64,000 nt of DNA from Hyperoodon ampullatus (GCA_949752795.1 OX457059.1:174852242-174916241), one strand, 5' to 3'. Shown: positions 32,223 to 45,895, counted from the stretch's first letter. Program-made: numbers and translations. The notes: a model not told the origin generated them from the letters alone.

Positions 32223-35200
32223 GAAACGGTTCTCTAAAGACGTGAAAGCAAATTCAAGTGTGTATTTTATCTTGCAAGAGTGTGACATTTTAAAGTAGAA
32301 CTTAAATATTACAACAGCTTTTTCAAAATTTTCCACTATCAAGCTTTCTTATTTACCATGAGAAAAAAGACCTTTTCCTTAAGCAAACAACAACCAAACT
32401 TTAAGCTGAAAATTAAAGGACCACAAATAGAGGAAGCCAGGGACGGATGACACAGCAACTTCCTTTTAGTTACGTGTGGACTGTAATTTTACCGAGCAAA
32501 ACGATGAAAATGTGAATCTAAAATCCAATGAATATCTATCCCTCTCTCCACCTCCAGCGCTGCTGCTGTCACTTTGGAGTTTTCCTGATTGGGAACTAAA
32601 GGGGAAAATTCCAGATGCTTAGGCCCAGGGAGGAGGTGATGCACTTATAAGTTGGAGTCAGGTCTGGGGAGTTTCTAACCAGTGTTTTTAAGTGGGGTTA
32701 CCGTGTTCCTCCAGAAATGTTCTCCAGCGCCACCCATGCAACTTGTGAACCAGAGAGCACAGGAATGCACCTCCCTCCGGCCCCGCCCAGTGGGCAGGGT
32801 GACCTGAACAGCCACAGGGAGAAGATGCCCAGCAGTGTGAAACAGAGACACCTGCTGGCCAAGCCCCAGGCCCTGCTCTGTGCTCCCCGCCCCTGCTGAT
32901 CAGTCATTTCTTGGGTTGTCCTCAGCCTTGAATGGGAGCCTGACGCGGAGTTCCACGCACGTAGGCTGCTCTGAAATCTGCAGAACAGAACGTGTTTCCC
33001 CAAAGCTGTGCTGCAGGGGCTGAGGGAGTCCCTGTGCCACCATCCTTGGGGACCAGCACACAGAGCTCACCCGGGGTGATGACCCAGATTGGACCTGCTC
33101 TTGTTTTATCTCTGTGTGTGTGCATTTAGTTCACAGACAAATCACAGGCACAAGACACCGGAGAGTCTGGAATTGCTTCGTGCGTGCAGTGTCTGGGCTG
33201 AGCTGTGCATCTCGGGTGGAAACCACCAGGGACGAGGGTGGTGGGTTGAAGTCCACACTCGCTTTGGGGAAGCAGCTCTGCTTTCAGCCCCTTCCTCGGT
33301 CTGGTCTACATTACCTATGACCTGCTGGCACACAGCAGGAGTGGCCTTGCGGCCTCTGTTATTTCTTGCTGATTTTAGTCCTGATTCTGAGTCACACCAG
33401 CAGCTCCCAGAGCAAAACTGCTTAGAAACTCAGGTCTGGGTGCCGACTGAGGGCACAGCTGTTTGCTCGCTTTATTTCATTGATTTGTCACTTTGATGGG
33501 GCTTTCTTCCTCCTAAGGTGTAAGCATGCCTGAGGACGTGCAGAGCTCCGCTTCCCAAACCCTGGGGCCATTGGACGGAGCTTTTGGATCTCCGCTGACC
33601 AAGCCGCCGGGCATTTTGGAAGCAGGAGGGTGACACGGACACGACAAGGGGGCGATGTTCCCACTCTCTCCATGCTGCGCTGGGAGCCCCGGCTCACTTG
33701 CCTTTACACGGAGCCCCATTCCCTGCACGCCGCCGCCCTTGCAGTCAAAGACGGCAGCTCCTCCCTCGGGAAGGACTCCGATGCTCCCAGTTGCTCATCC
33801 CGCTTCGCCACTAAAATTGTGAGGCTCCAGCCAAAGCTTCCAGGAACTGAGTCTGACCCCAACCACTGGAGAGATGGGTTCCTGCTGCCCTCGCTGGGGG
33901 TTTACAGTCAGCACCAGCTGGACGGGGCCCTTATGTACGTGTCACCACCCTGCCCGCTGTCACTTCTCAGGGCTGGGATGGGGCCGTGGCAGCCCGCTCT
34001 GGTCTAATTGTTGAAATGTGTGCTTAGTTCACGTGAAACAATGGCTCCCGGAGAAAATAAAACACCCCACAGAGGTGCTGAGCTGTGAAAGGAGTGGTGT
34101 TTGGGAGCCTGGTTTCCTGAATAGACTTGTTAAATACCATGGCTGATGGATGCTGAGTGGGCAGGCGGGGAAGGCAGCGGCTGCCCGGGCCCCTCCGCGA
34201 GCAGGGCCAGCAGCCGGGCTCCTCTGGAGGTGGACCCAAAGCCGAGCCCGGCTCCCGCCTCTATTTTTTTTCCATTTCTGCCATGCAAAGATAATCAGGT
34301 TTATGTAAAGTATGTGTGCTCTTTTGACAGCCCACGGTATCTCATTAATTCAATCACACCAAACACCATTGTTCCCGAAGTGTTTGAAATGCGGATAGGG
34401 ACCCTGCTTTTTCTCATCCTGTCCATCACTGTTAACATTTTTCTTGCAGTTGCCATGGCTGGGGCCAGAGTTCATGAAAACACAGAATAAGAGCCAACAA
34501 AACAAGAATAAAGACTTATTTGAGATACTCTTTTTAAAGGACATCTAGCATCCACAGAACATGGGAAGTGAATGTAGACAGGTTTGGGCACTACGCTTGC
34601 TGAGAGGAAAGAGAGTCGAAAGAATTTGAAAATCAAATAGGCCTATAAAAACTTGACCCAAGAGTCTCTGGGAAAAACCCGATGAATTGCTCCCTCGTAG
34701 AACAATGTTCTTTCTTTCGTGTGTTCTTCAGAGGGACAATGCCTCATATATTATAACACATGCCACTGGCGCCTTTACACTGTTGTAAGCAGCTCAGGCC
34801 AGCAGAATGCTGAGAGCCCACAACAAGGGATTGCATGCCCACGACGCGCTCCTTCCCCGGCTCCACCAAAAACGAGCACTGGGAAAATTCTTCGTGCATA
34901 GAGGCCCACAAAGCCGGGCCGGAGCTGGGCGATGTCACGCAGCGAGATCATGTGACACACTTAGAGAAAAGGGCAACATGCATTCACCCAGAGATACTGT
35001 TAAATTCCCATTTTATCTGCATGAATGTACCCGCGGCCACGTCACCTCGGACTTGCGGCAGCCGCGGCCGTCTCTGTGATGCCATGCAGATTAGGGAGAC
35101 CGCAGTGCCCACGCTGGGTGCGGCATGGGGGCGACAAGCAAACCTCCCACATCTGGGGTTCTGAGTGGAAGCCCCACCCCGGCACTTGTCAGGTCCCCCC

Positions 35201-37617
35201 TCATCCAGCGCCTTCCCCCCGTGAGATGCACCGGGGGAGGGAGGGAGGGCTCCCGGCCAAGGGCGTGCGGCTGGCCCCTTGACAGGGGGCCCCTCCTGTT
35301 GGCCTGTCTTTCCCTTTGGGAAAAACAAGCACCATATCGGAAGGCAGGTTGGTTTTAACACGGTTTATATCACCCTTTTCATTTTCGTCTTTCTTCTTTC
35401 TCTCAGAGGCACTTCAGGTCCCAAACTAGGGAGACCCCTTCTGACTAGTCCCGGTCCTGCTGGGTTAAGGGCGGCCCATCGCTGCATCTGCCCAGTTCCC
35501 CCTCCCCTGGAGGCCCCAGCACAGCCTGCAGCGGGGCTTCTGGTGAGTAACACTCTGTGGCCAGTGGCCACAATTGAAACCTCGGGGCCCCCTCCCTCTG
35601 TTCAAAGTGTGAGACAGCTATGGAACTCAGTCTCCTCCCGCCGTCCCTGCTGCAGGCATCCCACCCAAGCCTCCATCCTCTCAGGACTGGGCTCAGGAAC
35701 GAGACTCCTCTGGGGTCCCTGCCCCTCCCCCGGCCCCTAAGGCCCCTCCTCCACCTTCCCAGGTGTCAGGGCACATCTCTCTGTCTCCAGACTTCCTGGT
35801 GGTCGAGCATCACGCCGTGTGGGAAGCCCCCAGGCCCGCCCCCGCCTCTCCAGCTGCATCATCCAGAGTCCCCCCCCTTCCTCATCTCCCTGGACCACTG
35901 GCCCCTCTGGGACCCCTCTGGCCCTTTGCAGCCCCATTTCCCTGTGCCTGGAGCGAGGCCCCCGGGGAACCACCAGCCCAGCTTCCTGCCCCTTGAGGCT
36001 CTTTGCAGACTCAGGTTCCTGCCCTGCCGTTGCTTCCTGCTCCCGTGCTTGCTTCCCTCTCCTCTGTGTGTCACCACCGCAGGAGAGCCTCTGCTCACCG
36101 GGGCTCGTGTTCTGTCTCAGGCCTGGACTGGAAGCCTCGGCAGGGCACGGTGCTCACGTCCTGTCCTTCTCCAGTGCTCGCCGCTCCCTGGGCAGAGTCC
36201 GTCTCAGGAGCAGGTCCCTGGACGACGTGTTGGGATAGTCCCCTGCGGTGGCCGTGGACAAGCTGGAGATGCCATCAGCCCGGGAGCCCCTGGAACGCCT
36301 GCCGAGGGGGCAGGGAGGGACACGTGCCCTGGGGGAGGGGTGGAGAGGAAGCTCAGACCCAGGCTGTGCCTGACCCCAGCCTGCTTTCTCTCCCCTCACC
36401 TACCACACCCTCTGCACATCTGTCAGTTGCCTTGAATCCCAATTCTGACCTGGGCAAGGTATCAGTAGCCACAGTAAATTGTATTTGTGCAAAAGGACAA
36501 AAAGTCACAGCCACATCTGGCTTAAGAACAAATTAATTCTTGTCTCCAAGTCAAGAAAATATGGCTTTAAAATGCATTTGAGTAATCTGGCCCCGTGCCG
36601 TCTTCCTGTCTGGGTCACCTGACACTGCATCATGGCGACACGTTCACATCCATGGCTTGTGTGTCTGTTCCCACTAGGAACCCTTCACCTTCTCTCCTTG
36701 GTGCACATTTAGGGTCCAGGGATCCTGAGGACATCTGTCTCCCCTGAGGGCACCTGTTTCCCGGGGGTCTCTGGTCTGCTCCCCATAAGCCATTCCCATG
36801 ACCTCTGTGCTGCTTCATAATTGCCCAGACATTTGCCTTTAGTTTTTTCCTGTTGAACAGGTTTGGAAAAAGAATACTAACTCAGCTAATTCAAGGCTAT
36901 TTTTACCGACTTCATCATTCTCATCATATTGAAGCTTGCCTGGCTCACTTTTTAATCAAATGGTTTATTAGCCTAATTCTAAAGGTTCCCATTCATGTCT
37001 CGTCCAGCATTAACACACTGTGTGTGTGTTGGTTTTTTTTTTTTTTTAAGAATCTATACTTCTCCCTTTGTACTTTAGGGCTACTTATACCAGCTTCTCT
37101 GTCTGATGCATTTGTGCTTAATCACGTGTCTTCGGCTCTGATAGTCTCCCTGCCCACCGTGCTAGGTTTGACCACTTCTGATGCCCACCTTGTATCTTCC
37201 CTCCTTCCTTTTCTCTTAGGACTGTTCAGCCAACAATGGAGGAAGGGGAACGTTTCAATAATCCCGGACTACAGATGAGCTCAGATATTTAATATTGAAT
37301 CTTGCACTGAGTTGTAACGTAAAACCACATTAATTAAGACTTAAAATTATAACAATTTTGAAAGGGATTGTACATAAGCTTTTATTTTTTTCTATGAAAA
37401 GCACCTTTGCTGTGGTTGTGTGTTTTAGGACCTCACGTTTACCTGATGAAGCATCTTGTCTATGGGTTCTCAGCTCTCTCCTCTGTCTACTGAACACCGT
37501 TTCCATGGACCTTTCAAGTTTGGGACATTTCAAAATAAAATCATGGAACAGATATCAACATATTTTCTACTTCAAGCATTCTACTGATGGAGATTGTGTT
37601 TCTCTAAAATGCATCTA
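32223..37617. other. Unassigned DNA, repeat-poor
   Basis: About 5.4 kb without a recognised gene or repeat. GC-rich sections (33500-34000, 35000-36450) produce long chance frames, the longest 271 codons at 35620-36435, rich in Pro/Leu/Ser and overlapped by frames on the other strand. AT-rich interval 34265-34500 contains the homeobox-like core TCATTAATTCAATC and resembles a noncoding element. A T run lies at 37032-37047. Confidence 0.45.
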
Positions 37618-37618
37618 G

Positions 37619-38013
37619 GACTTCCCTGGTGGCGCAGTGATTAAGAACCCGTCTGCCAGTGCGGGGGACACGGGTTCCATCCCTGGTCCAGGAAGATGCC
37701 ACATGCCGCGGAGCAACTAATCCTGTGCACCGCAACTACTGAGCCTGCACTCTAGAGCCCACGAGCCACAACTACTGAAGCCTGCACACCACAACTTCTG
37801 AGGCCTGTGCACCCGGAGCCCATGTTCCACAACAGACGGAGCCAGTGCAATGAGAAACCCACGCACCGCAGCGAAGAGTAACCCCCACTCGCTGCAAGTA
37901 GAGAAAGCCCACGCACAGCAACGGAGACCCAACGCAGCCAAAAAAAAAAAAAAAAGAATAATAAAATAAATAAATTTTAACATATATATATATATATATT
38001 AAAAAATCTTTAA
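37619..38013 (+). mobile_element. CHR-1-like longer SINE with AT-rich tail
   Basis: The head is GACTTCCCTGGTGGCGCAGT with the box-B-like GGGTTCCATCCCTGGTCC. The body is longer than in the other copies and contains repeated CACAACTACTGA/CTGCACACC motifs up to GCAACGGAGACCCAACGCAG. An A run at 37940-37955 is followed by an AT-rich tail with (TA)n near 37983-38000. An imperfect 12-13-bp duplication around CATCTAG flanks it (about 37607-37618 and 38013-38025). This SINE subfamily is distinct from the shorter CHR copies here. Confidence 0.9.
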
Positions 38014-38025
38014 AGTACATCTAGA

Positions 38026-41000
38026 AGAGGGAGGTTGATTTATCGAGTGTGCTGGCCTTACTGACTAAGATTAACATCAGGCCTGATTTCTTAAGCACCC
38101 TCCCCCACTCCAGGTGCCCTGGTCAGACTGGCCAGGTGAACCCCAGTGCAAGGGCACCTACTGTGCACCCAGCTGTACCCTGAGGGTGTGCAAACACCGA
38201 GCAGTCCCTCCTCCATTTCTCCTCCGGGGTGCAGTGGGGGTGGGACCCGGTCCAGTTTGCAGTGAGAAAAAGGGCCACCCCTGGAATCCCTGAGACCTTC
38301 CTGCACTGATGCATTATTAGAAAGATGGGAGAGGTGCCTGGGTCGGCCAAATGCCTGATGGTGGAAAAAAGAAAGGCTCCCGCCAGTCCAGACCTGCGTG
38401 TCATACGTCTGATGCACTCTAGGGCTGGGCCGTCTACCAGAGCTATTTTGTTTGAGTTGAAATCAACAACTGATCATTCCTAAAGAAACTGGCTAGCAAA
38501 CATCGGTTTAAAGTCAAGCAAAATTTTCCAGATTGTGCGTAATTGTAGGCACACACATAATGTCAGAAAGATAACAGGGGCTCTAAGTCTATTCAAAACA
38601 ACAACCAAAAATCTGCCAAGGAAGGAGTTTTGAATGATGGAAAAAATCTGTAAAAGTCCTAATTGTTTTCAAGTCTATACATTGTTTATAACAAAATGTC
38701 CTGAACTTTCATTCCAGATCCTCTCTGTCTAGGAATCCAATACTTCATGGCAATTCCTGCTGCAGAGAGGGAACTGGGAGGCGTGGTCGGAGGGCACAGG
38801 GCCCCCTGGATCGGGCGGGTGCGGCCTGGGTGCAGTCACTGGCCCTGAAATGCTTGCCGCCAGCTCCCCAAGTGCGGTAAGCAGAGCCCAAGGGGCTGAG
38901 GGGCTCCTCCTTGGTTTTCAGGGTAAATGTGAGCGGGTATCTGAACTCAGGTAGGTCTTCTCTGCTTCGTACTGTTGCCAACATAGCAGAAAACAGACCT
39001 GGAATTAATGAAAATGAAATCTCACCTACAAAAAATAAATATGTGGTCCAGTTAGTGGAAGGAAGCTCAAGGGTGGATGAAAATGGCCAAAGCCAACTTC
39101 AAAGGCATCCTCTGCAGACCTGAAACGGCTCCTGACGTTCTGTTTTAGCTGTGAGTTTTCTGGTGGGTGTCTCCCGGCAGCAGGCACCTGGGCACCCAGG
39201 AGGACCAAGAGGAAAGAGACATACAGAGGTTTCTGGGGCTGTTCGCTAGCAGGCCTGATGCCCCCGCTTCCATCTCAGTGAGCAGCCAGGCTTCCTGTGG
39301 GGAAAGGAGAAGCCCTGCCCCTATGCTTCCTGCTCCTGGGCAGATGCAGGAGTGACCCGACGTCTGGCATGAAGGCAGGGGAGCATTCCTGCTCCCCAGG
39401 GCGCCCAGACCACCCGGGAAACCGAGGTCAGCCAAGTCAGTCTGATGCTCCCAGAGTCCTTCCTGTCCAAGCCTCCCGCCAGGTAGAAATGGCCCCAGAG
39501 CTGAACCTGGGTTTGAGCTCAGCCAGTCCGATGCAGCGTCTCACCTCCTCTTCACACTTCCTTGGACGAATCCCCACCGGGTCCAAATGCCAGGTCAACA
39601 CCGAGGCTTCAGTCCCATTCCGTCTGCTCTGTCACTCTTGGCAGCAGAGCCCCTGTGGTTACAACTCCCAGATTTCCAGGCTGGAGGGCACCTTGGGAGG
39701 ACCTGGTCTGTGTCTGTGAGGAGGCAGCTGTGGTCGGGAATGCCCAGGAACTTGAACAAGACATGTCTATCGAGGGAGCCAGGCCTGGAAACACATGCCC
39801 AGGCTGGTGCCCAGCTTGCATCCCAGCCTCTCCTAAAACATCACCCTTCCACTGTGGAGACACGATTATAACCCAAGTCCTGCTACTTTTCTGCCGTTCT
39901 TTGAACAAAGGCCAGACGTGGCCGCCCCTTCCAGTGTCTGGGATCCACCAGCTTCGAGACAAAATTGCAGGGATGCAGGGAACAGGGCTGTAGGCGGCCA
40001 GATAGAGAGTTCTGGGCCCTGGTCTTCATTAGGGTTGTGTGCTTGGCTGTCCTGCTTGGAGGCCCTTTGCCAGGGGGCCGCCCAACCGGGGCTGGCAGGG
40101 CAGTGAGGCATTTTGGACTCACAAAGGCATTCTCAGACTGTCTCAGAGCCGGATCTCGTTCATCTGAGGAAAGAGGGCTTCTGTCATTTCCTCGTGAGCA
40201 CGGAAGAGGGAGATTGCTCTAACAACAAAAACTTTTCCGATATCATTTTTTATTCTTCAGATTTGGGAGATAATGTAACCAACTTTAATTATTTATGGCA
40301 TTGAAGCAGGAAGAGTAAAAAGTTTATCTGAAATCCCTAGATATTCCTCAAATACATTTAATAAACATTTAATAGTTTCAAATGTTTCCCCGGGAAAGCC
40401 ACTACAGGCCATTACAAACCTCTAGAGTTCAGAAAGGACTTTGTTTGTGGTTTGGTTTGGTTGTGGTTTTTAGCCACAGGGAAGGATCTCCAGATGGAGA
40501 TGCTACACATGCCAAAACAGCTGACAACCAGGTGTGCAGAGATGCAAGCACCCACCTGCCTGACTCACATGGAGCTTAGGAATCTCCTGACCAGTAAAAC
40601 ATCCCTATCCCAGTCTCTAATAATTTAGAATTTCTGAAAGCTTTTGATGGGCAACCTAAATTTTTCACCATTTCCAAAGTATGTGAAATAAAGCAGTCAG
40701 TGAGGTTAAGTAGAATTTTCAGAATGCAGCTTAAACTCTTAAGAGACTGGAAAATAATTTTCAAGTACCCCCAAGAATTTGAGAAAAGTCCATTTATGTG
40801 TAAATGATCCATATGCCAAACATATTCAAATCAGTAAATTGATTTGGAAGTGAGTCAGGTCTCCCCAAGGCTTTCCAAACTCTGAGACATTTTTGGTTGT
40901 GATGTCCTGAGGCCTGTGTCAGGCAATGCAGGGCTGGGGGTCCTCTTTGCTCCTTTCTGTCCAGTTTATGAAATGGGTGTTTTTTCTGCTATGTCCGAGA

Positions 41001-43464
41001 GCCTGTTACAGTCACCCTCAGTCAGCCTCTGCATAGGTGGTGTGTGTGTTTGGGTGGTCAGTGTCAACCCCATTCCTTCCGGCCCTCCTTACACACCGCC
41101 TGAGCACACAGTTGGCGCTCCCCATCCACGGGGCTGCACCTGTGTGTTCAGCCATAGATCTGAGTTGTAACATATTTGATATTTAACATGCACTAAGGTT
41201 CTCTCAAAAGATGCTCTATGATTCCCCAAGGGCATCTCTTCTTTCTTGGAGACGATGCTCGGAGAAAGGGGAATAAACAGACCATCCATAGATGAACCAG
41301 CTCCTTTATCCTCTTACTTTGGGGGCCTGGATTTCAGCAGGAAAATATGAAAAGGTTTCTGCCCCATGAGGACAAGCCATGCATTGTAAAGAGGAAGCAG
41401 AGGTAGATTTGGATTAGCAAGCAAAACTGTGTCCTGTTTTAAGAGCCCTTGATTCCAGTCGACTGTGTCGGATTGTTAAAAACGCGAACATTGTGTGTGA
41501 CTATTCATTTTTGTCACCCGCTCTTGATTAATCCCATTCTAAATGGCATCTGCGGGCCCTGAAATCTCATACTACTTAATTAAATTAGTGACACAGTTGT
41601 CTCCCCGTTTTCCTATCAAAGGGTTGTGCTCAGGAGAAATAAAACCTTTGTTCCCCGCTACTCCGTATAATTTATACCCTTTTCTCCCCTTTTCTCATCC
41701 AGTTCCTGGCTCAGATGCTAAATTGTAGCTGGTAATAGGGAGCTATTAGGTTTAGTGAAGCATGTCAAAGAAACAGCCAGTGGAGGCCCTGCTGAAGGGC
41801 GCGTCGGCTCCCGAGAAACAGCGGGGTCAAGAATCCTGCGTCCAAATGTGCAGGATGGCTTTGTACCAAAAGTCACACTTTTTGAACTAAAACATGTGAC
41901 CTCAACAGACAGAGGGGAGAAGAAAGCTGTTACTGAATAGAGATGAAGGGGGAAGGGAGCACGGACCCCGCGTCCAACCTCCGTGCTCTCAGCTGTGGGA
42001 GAGGAGATGAAGGGGATGTAGGGACACCCTGTGGACCGTCAGGTCGAGGTGGAAGAACTCTGATCACTTAACTTACATCAGGTGCGTTAGCACTGAAATC
42101 ATTCAAATTAACTGTTAATTAGAATAGCAATTTAAGTGACCAAGGGGAAAGATACATGTTTTTCAATAGAAAATTCTAGATGCCCTGGGATTATCAGCCT
42201 CAGGGCTTCACTGTAACCACACCCTCCTTTGTGTCCCTGTTTAGGTGATACTGGCCTTGGGTTTTGTTGGTGTTACAAGTGCGGACTCTGACATTTTGAA
42301 TGTGGGAGACCTCTGACACGCACCCAAACGTCCCCCTTACCATTGTTTAACCCAAGGGAAGACAGAATAGACACAGAATAGACCCCAGGACAAGGGCACA
42401 GGTGCCTCTCTGAGCAGGTAGCAGTGCCCTGTTGACCTTGGTCCTGCTATTCATCAAAGAGGAAGACACGTCCTGCATGGAGCCACAGGGCCTTGAGGGT
42501 ATTTTAATGTCCTCTTGGCCTTGGAAGCTCACCTGGTTTGTGTGAGCAGACCCTAGCGACTAGCCCTGACATTCGAGTGGATTTTAGGTGGTTTTCCTCA
42601 GCACCAAAGGTGCTCAGGTGTGGGCATCTGAGCCCCTGGCACCCAGCCACTGCATGATACAGGTGATCACACACCTGGGCCACTGGGACCCTCGGTTCCC
42701 TTCTGGTGAAACAATAGCCAAGGATGAGATTCCAACTGAACCAGTCAAGACAGTGAAGTGAAATTATATACAATGAATGGAAACATAGAGAGTGTGGGAA
42801 AGAGTGTGAGTTATATTTTCAAGGCAGATGATGAATGAAATTAGGTGCATGAGCCCAAACCTGCTAATAGTAGAGAACAGAGCCCCTCTGTACTGCTAGC
42901 CATGAAGTGGCATGTGCGTCCTCACCACCACCTGACTGCCAGGTGGCTGGGCAGATTCTCACGCGATCCATTCCACCAGGAAGAATTACATGGCATCATG
43001 TTTTTCATTATATGATTATGCTATCATGCTAATGATAAAGTATAATTGATCCCATGACTGTGGGGTCATTACAGATGGATTATCTGGCAAGAGATGACCA
43101 CGAATAGATTTTAGGACCATGACTTTGAAGGTTTTTTCACCATCTTGTGATGCTGGCTTGTGCTTAACTTGTGGTCAACACAACGCCTTCACTGGATCTG
43201 ACTTCTGTAAATCTAGATTTAAATCTAGTCCTGCTCTTTAAAAATCTCAGGTAAGACGTACGTTTGCTATTACTAACATTGATTTTGTTAATTTCTTCTC
43301 ATTCATTTTAAAATATTCACTTTACCAACTCGAGTTTTGACTCCCTTCTCCAGCACCCCCATCCCTCCCCAAACAGCTGTGATATCTGATAATTCAACGA
43401 CCTTCAACACTCCACAGTGGGTGACATGGGAAAGTCCCCACAACTCCATCAGTACTTCATTTAA
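38026..43464. other. Unassigned DNA, repeat-poor
   Basis: 5.4 kb with no clear gene or repeat. The section 38730-40130 is moderately GC-rich with overlapping frames on both strands. The intervals 38440-38700, 40600-40860, 41440-41720 and 42060-42240 are AT-rich and non-repetitive, and could be conserved noncoding elements. A frame at 38911-39123 (70 codons) has no recognised domain. Confidence 0.45.
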
Positions 43465-43545
43465 TAGCCCCTGAAACTACATAACGTTACATGTCAGCTG
43501 TGTCTCAATATAATTGGGGAAAAAGTTAAAAGAAAAAAAATTTTT
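43465..43545 (+). mobile_element. Short L1 3'-end fragment
   Basis: CCCTGAAACTACATAACGTT, ATGTCAGCTGTGTCTCAATA and TAATTGGGGAAAAAG followed by an A-rich tail match the last ~60 bp of mammalian L1 3' UTRs. It is too short to name a subfamily. Confidence 0.55.
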
Positions 43546-44021
43546 AAGTAAAGAAAAATTTTAAACTGATATTCCCCAAATACAGCAATTAATTCAGTTT
43601 TTAATCACCTAAATCTAATATCATTTACATAATCATTTCACTGCTCCTGGTCCTCAAAATGTCATGAGAAGCTTTCTTACATGTCTCTAAAAATGAAGGC
43701 CCACCGTCTGTGGCACATGGCCCTCTTGTAATCCTACCAAGGAAGGATTCACTTTTTTAGCATAGCTTCTTATTCAGCTCTTATTCCTTGTACAGCTGAC
43801 TCCTTGCTCGTTGTAACTTCTTCCAAATCATCTGATTAGTTGTACACTAATCAGTATTATATAGCCTTCGTGGTTCCCATGCCCACTCTCTTTTTTACAA
43901 AATCACCACAGTTCGCCATTTCCAAAGCTGTCAGCTCTACCAGGTTCCACGATTGGTCAGAGACATATGTTGAAAACCTTGATCCTTCAGAATAGTTTGC
44001 ATGCCTCCACCTATTCAACCT
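43546..44021. other. Unassigned AT-rich DNA
   Basis: About 475 bp with nothing recognised. Dyad-like TAATCAG/CTGATTA words occur near 43830-43855. Confidence 0.4.
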
Positions 44022-44381
44022 ACTAAAACAAAGCACCACTGATGGGGCATGGGGGTGGGGCTTAAACAACAAGCATGTATGCCCACAGTTCTGGAGGCTG
44101 AGAGCCCAAGAGCAAGGTGTGGGCAGATGTGCTGTCTGGCTGGTCCTGCTTCTTGGATTGCCGATGGCCACCTTCTTGCTGTGTCCTCACTGGGCAGAGA
44201 GAGAGCTCTGATCTTCTTTTCTTCTTCTAAGGGCATGAATCCCATCATGAGGGCCCCACCCTCAAAACTCATCTAAATCTAACCACCTCCCAAAGGCCCC
44301 ACTTCCTAACACCATCTCAGTGGGGGTTAGGGTCTCAATGAATCTGGGAAGGGAGGACACAAACATTCAGTCCACAACAGC
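44022..44381 (-). mobile_element. MaLR-type solo LTR (MST/MLT1 group)
   Basis: This is the reverse complement of the MaLR LTR pattern. Plus-strand landmarks in order are CACAGTTCTGGAGGCTGAGA, CCTTCTTGCTGTGTCCTCAC, GGGCATGAATCCCATCATGA, CACCTCCCAAAGGCCCCAC and GGACACAAACATTCAGTCCA. It lies opposite in orientation to the LTR at 26075. No internal retroviral region is attached. Confidence 0.88.
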
Positions 44382-44429
44382 ATGCACGTGTGTGCATTCC
44401 ATCACAGAACTGGAAAACAAGATAGAGTA

Positions 44430-44990
44430 ATGAATTTTTATGTTGATAAATTAATGGAATTAAAAGAAGCACAGGCTAGAAATAACGAAGAATCAGAGGA
44501 GAGAAAACTGCAGACTAAAAATATGCAGAATGGAAAACCTCCTAAAAGTAAGAGTTCTCCTTCAAGAAATACCTGCCCTAAAACCAAAAATAAAAGCAGA
44601 AGAAGAAACAAATAACAAAATGGGAAGCTAAACAACTTGATAGCACAGTCAGAGCTCGGATCTGTGAGTGAGAAGATCAAACCAGGACATCGGCAGAGTA
44701 AAGCTCCAGAAAGAGAACTGAGGCCAGAAAATTTCTTGAAGCTCAAGAAAGGAAGAACGCATTTAGGTTTAAAGATCCGTCAGAAGACTCATACTTTGGC
44801 ACTCCCTGGTGAAATCTTAGATTGCCAAGAATAAATGAAAAATTTGAAAAGCTTTTAAAGATGCAAAGGAAAAAAAAACAACTATTTGATTATCCACAAA
44901 GAAACAGAAATAATATTGGTGAGACATTCCGCCACGGTACCACTGAATTTAAGAAGACAATGCTGTAATGTCGTAAGTGCTCTGACACAG
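44430..44990 (+). mobile_element. Ancient LINE ORF1 remnant (HAL1-like)
   Basis: The A-rich plus strand at 44820-44970 follows LINE ORF1 order. AAGCTTTTAAAGATGCAAAG is followed by a 'CACAAAGAAACAGAAATAATA' type stretch and a decayed CAATGCTGTAATG. Upstream frames (44382-44615 and 44637-44834) are Lys/Glu-rich, consistent with a former coiled-coil or basic region, but are broken. The call is tentative because divergence is high. Confidence 0.45.
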
Positions 44991-45059
44991 GAAAGAAAGA
45001 ATTTGTGATACGTGCTGTGCCCTGGCAAGCCAGCCATCGTTCCAGGACTCAGAAGCCCA

Positions 45060-45172
45060 GCTCACAGGAATCTAAGACACACAGCCCCTGTGCTTGTTCA
45101 CTGTGTTCCCCCAAGCACCTGCAATACTGCCTGAAACACCATAAATGCTCAATAAATGTCTTTGAATAATCA
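45060..45172 (+). mobile_element. L2 LINE 3' tail
   Basis: TTCACTGTGTTCCCCCAAGC, CAATACTGCCTGAAACACCA and AATGCTCAATAAATGTCTTT follow the highly typical L2 3' end. No coding part is visible. Confidence 0.7.
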
Positions 45173-45895
45173 GGATTTCTGAAATAACTATCTTAGGATG
45201 TAATCTTCTAAAAGGAAAATTGTATTTGAAAAGAGAAATACACAGGACTTAAAACATCAATGAGAAACAGAACCAAAAAGCATATAATTAACCCTAAATA
45301 ATTATCAAGGTGTAATAAAAGTATGCACAAGTTGGAAAGACAAATCTTCCAAGTTAGGGATGGTACAGGGTTTGTACAGGGTTTGAAGGTCCTGTTTGTC
45401 TCCTTTGAGGGTGAGATATACAAGCCCACCCTGGACAGTAATAGAAAATCATTAGTTTTTATATTTGTATTACACAGCAAAAGGCAATTGCTAGAAGAAC
45501 TGAAATAGAATCATAACTTCTAAATCACTAGAGGAAAAATAGAACAACAAATATAAGTAAAGCAAAGAAGAAAAACCACAACCCACAGCATGGCACAGGA
45601 GAAAGGAGAAAGTTATCACCACCTGAAATTCTCCACCAGAAACAACTGTTCTTAACATGTTAATACACGTCCTTCCAGTCTTTTTTCTCTGCATATAGAA
45701 TGTGTGTACTTAATTTTTAAAATGCACATTGTTTCAACTAAAATATTGTGAAGAGTTCTCACCATTATGAAATTCTTCTCAATAATATCTCTTAATCTTA
45801 TAATAGCTCATCTTATGGAAAGACCACTTTAAAAATATTCTTTCACTGTTAAACTTGTAGGCTATTTCAGTTTTTCAATATCATCAATATCAGTT
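45173..45895. other. Unassigned AT-rich DNA
   Basis: About 720 bp of A- and T-rich sequence between an L2 tail and a SINE. Some of it may be decayed LINE, but I see no diagnostic landmark. Confidence 0.4.

Noticed and set aside
35620..36435. 271-codon frame as a gene
   Set aside because: Low-complexity Pro/Leu/Ser composition, with several other long frames open on both strands over the same GC-rich interval, and no recognisable domain.
38911..39123. 70-codon frame as a small conserved exon
   Set aside because: Balanced composition looks protein-like, but I recognise no family, and no clear splice signals frame it.
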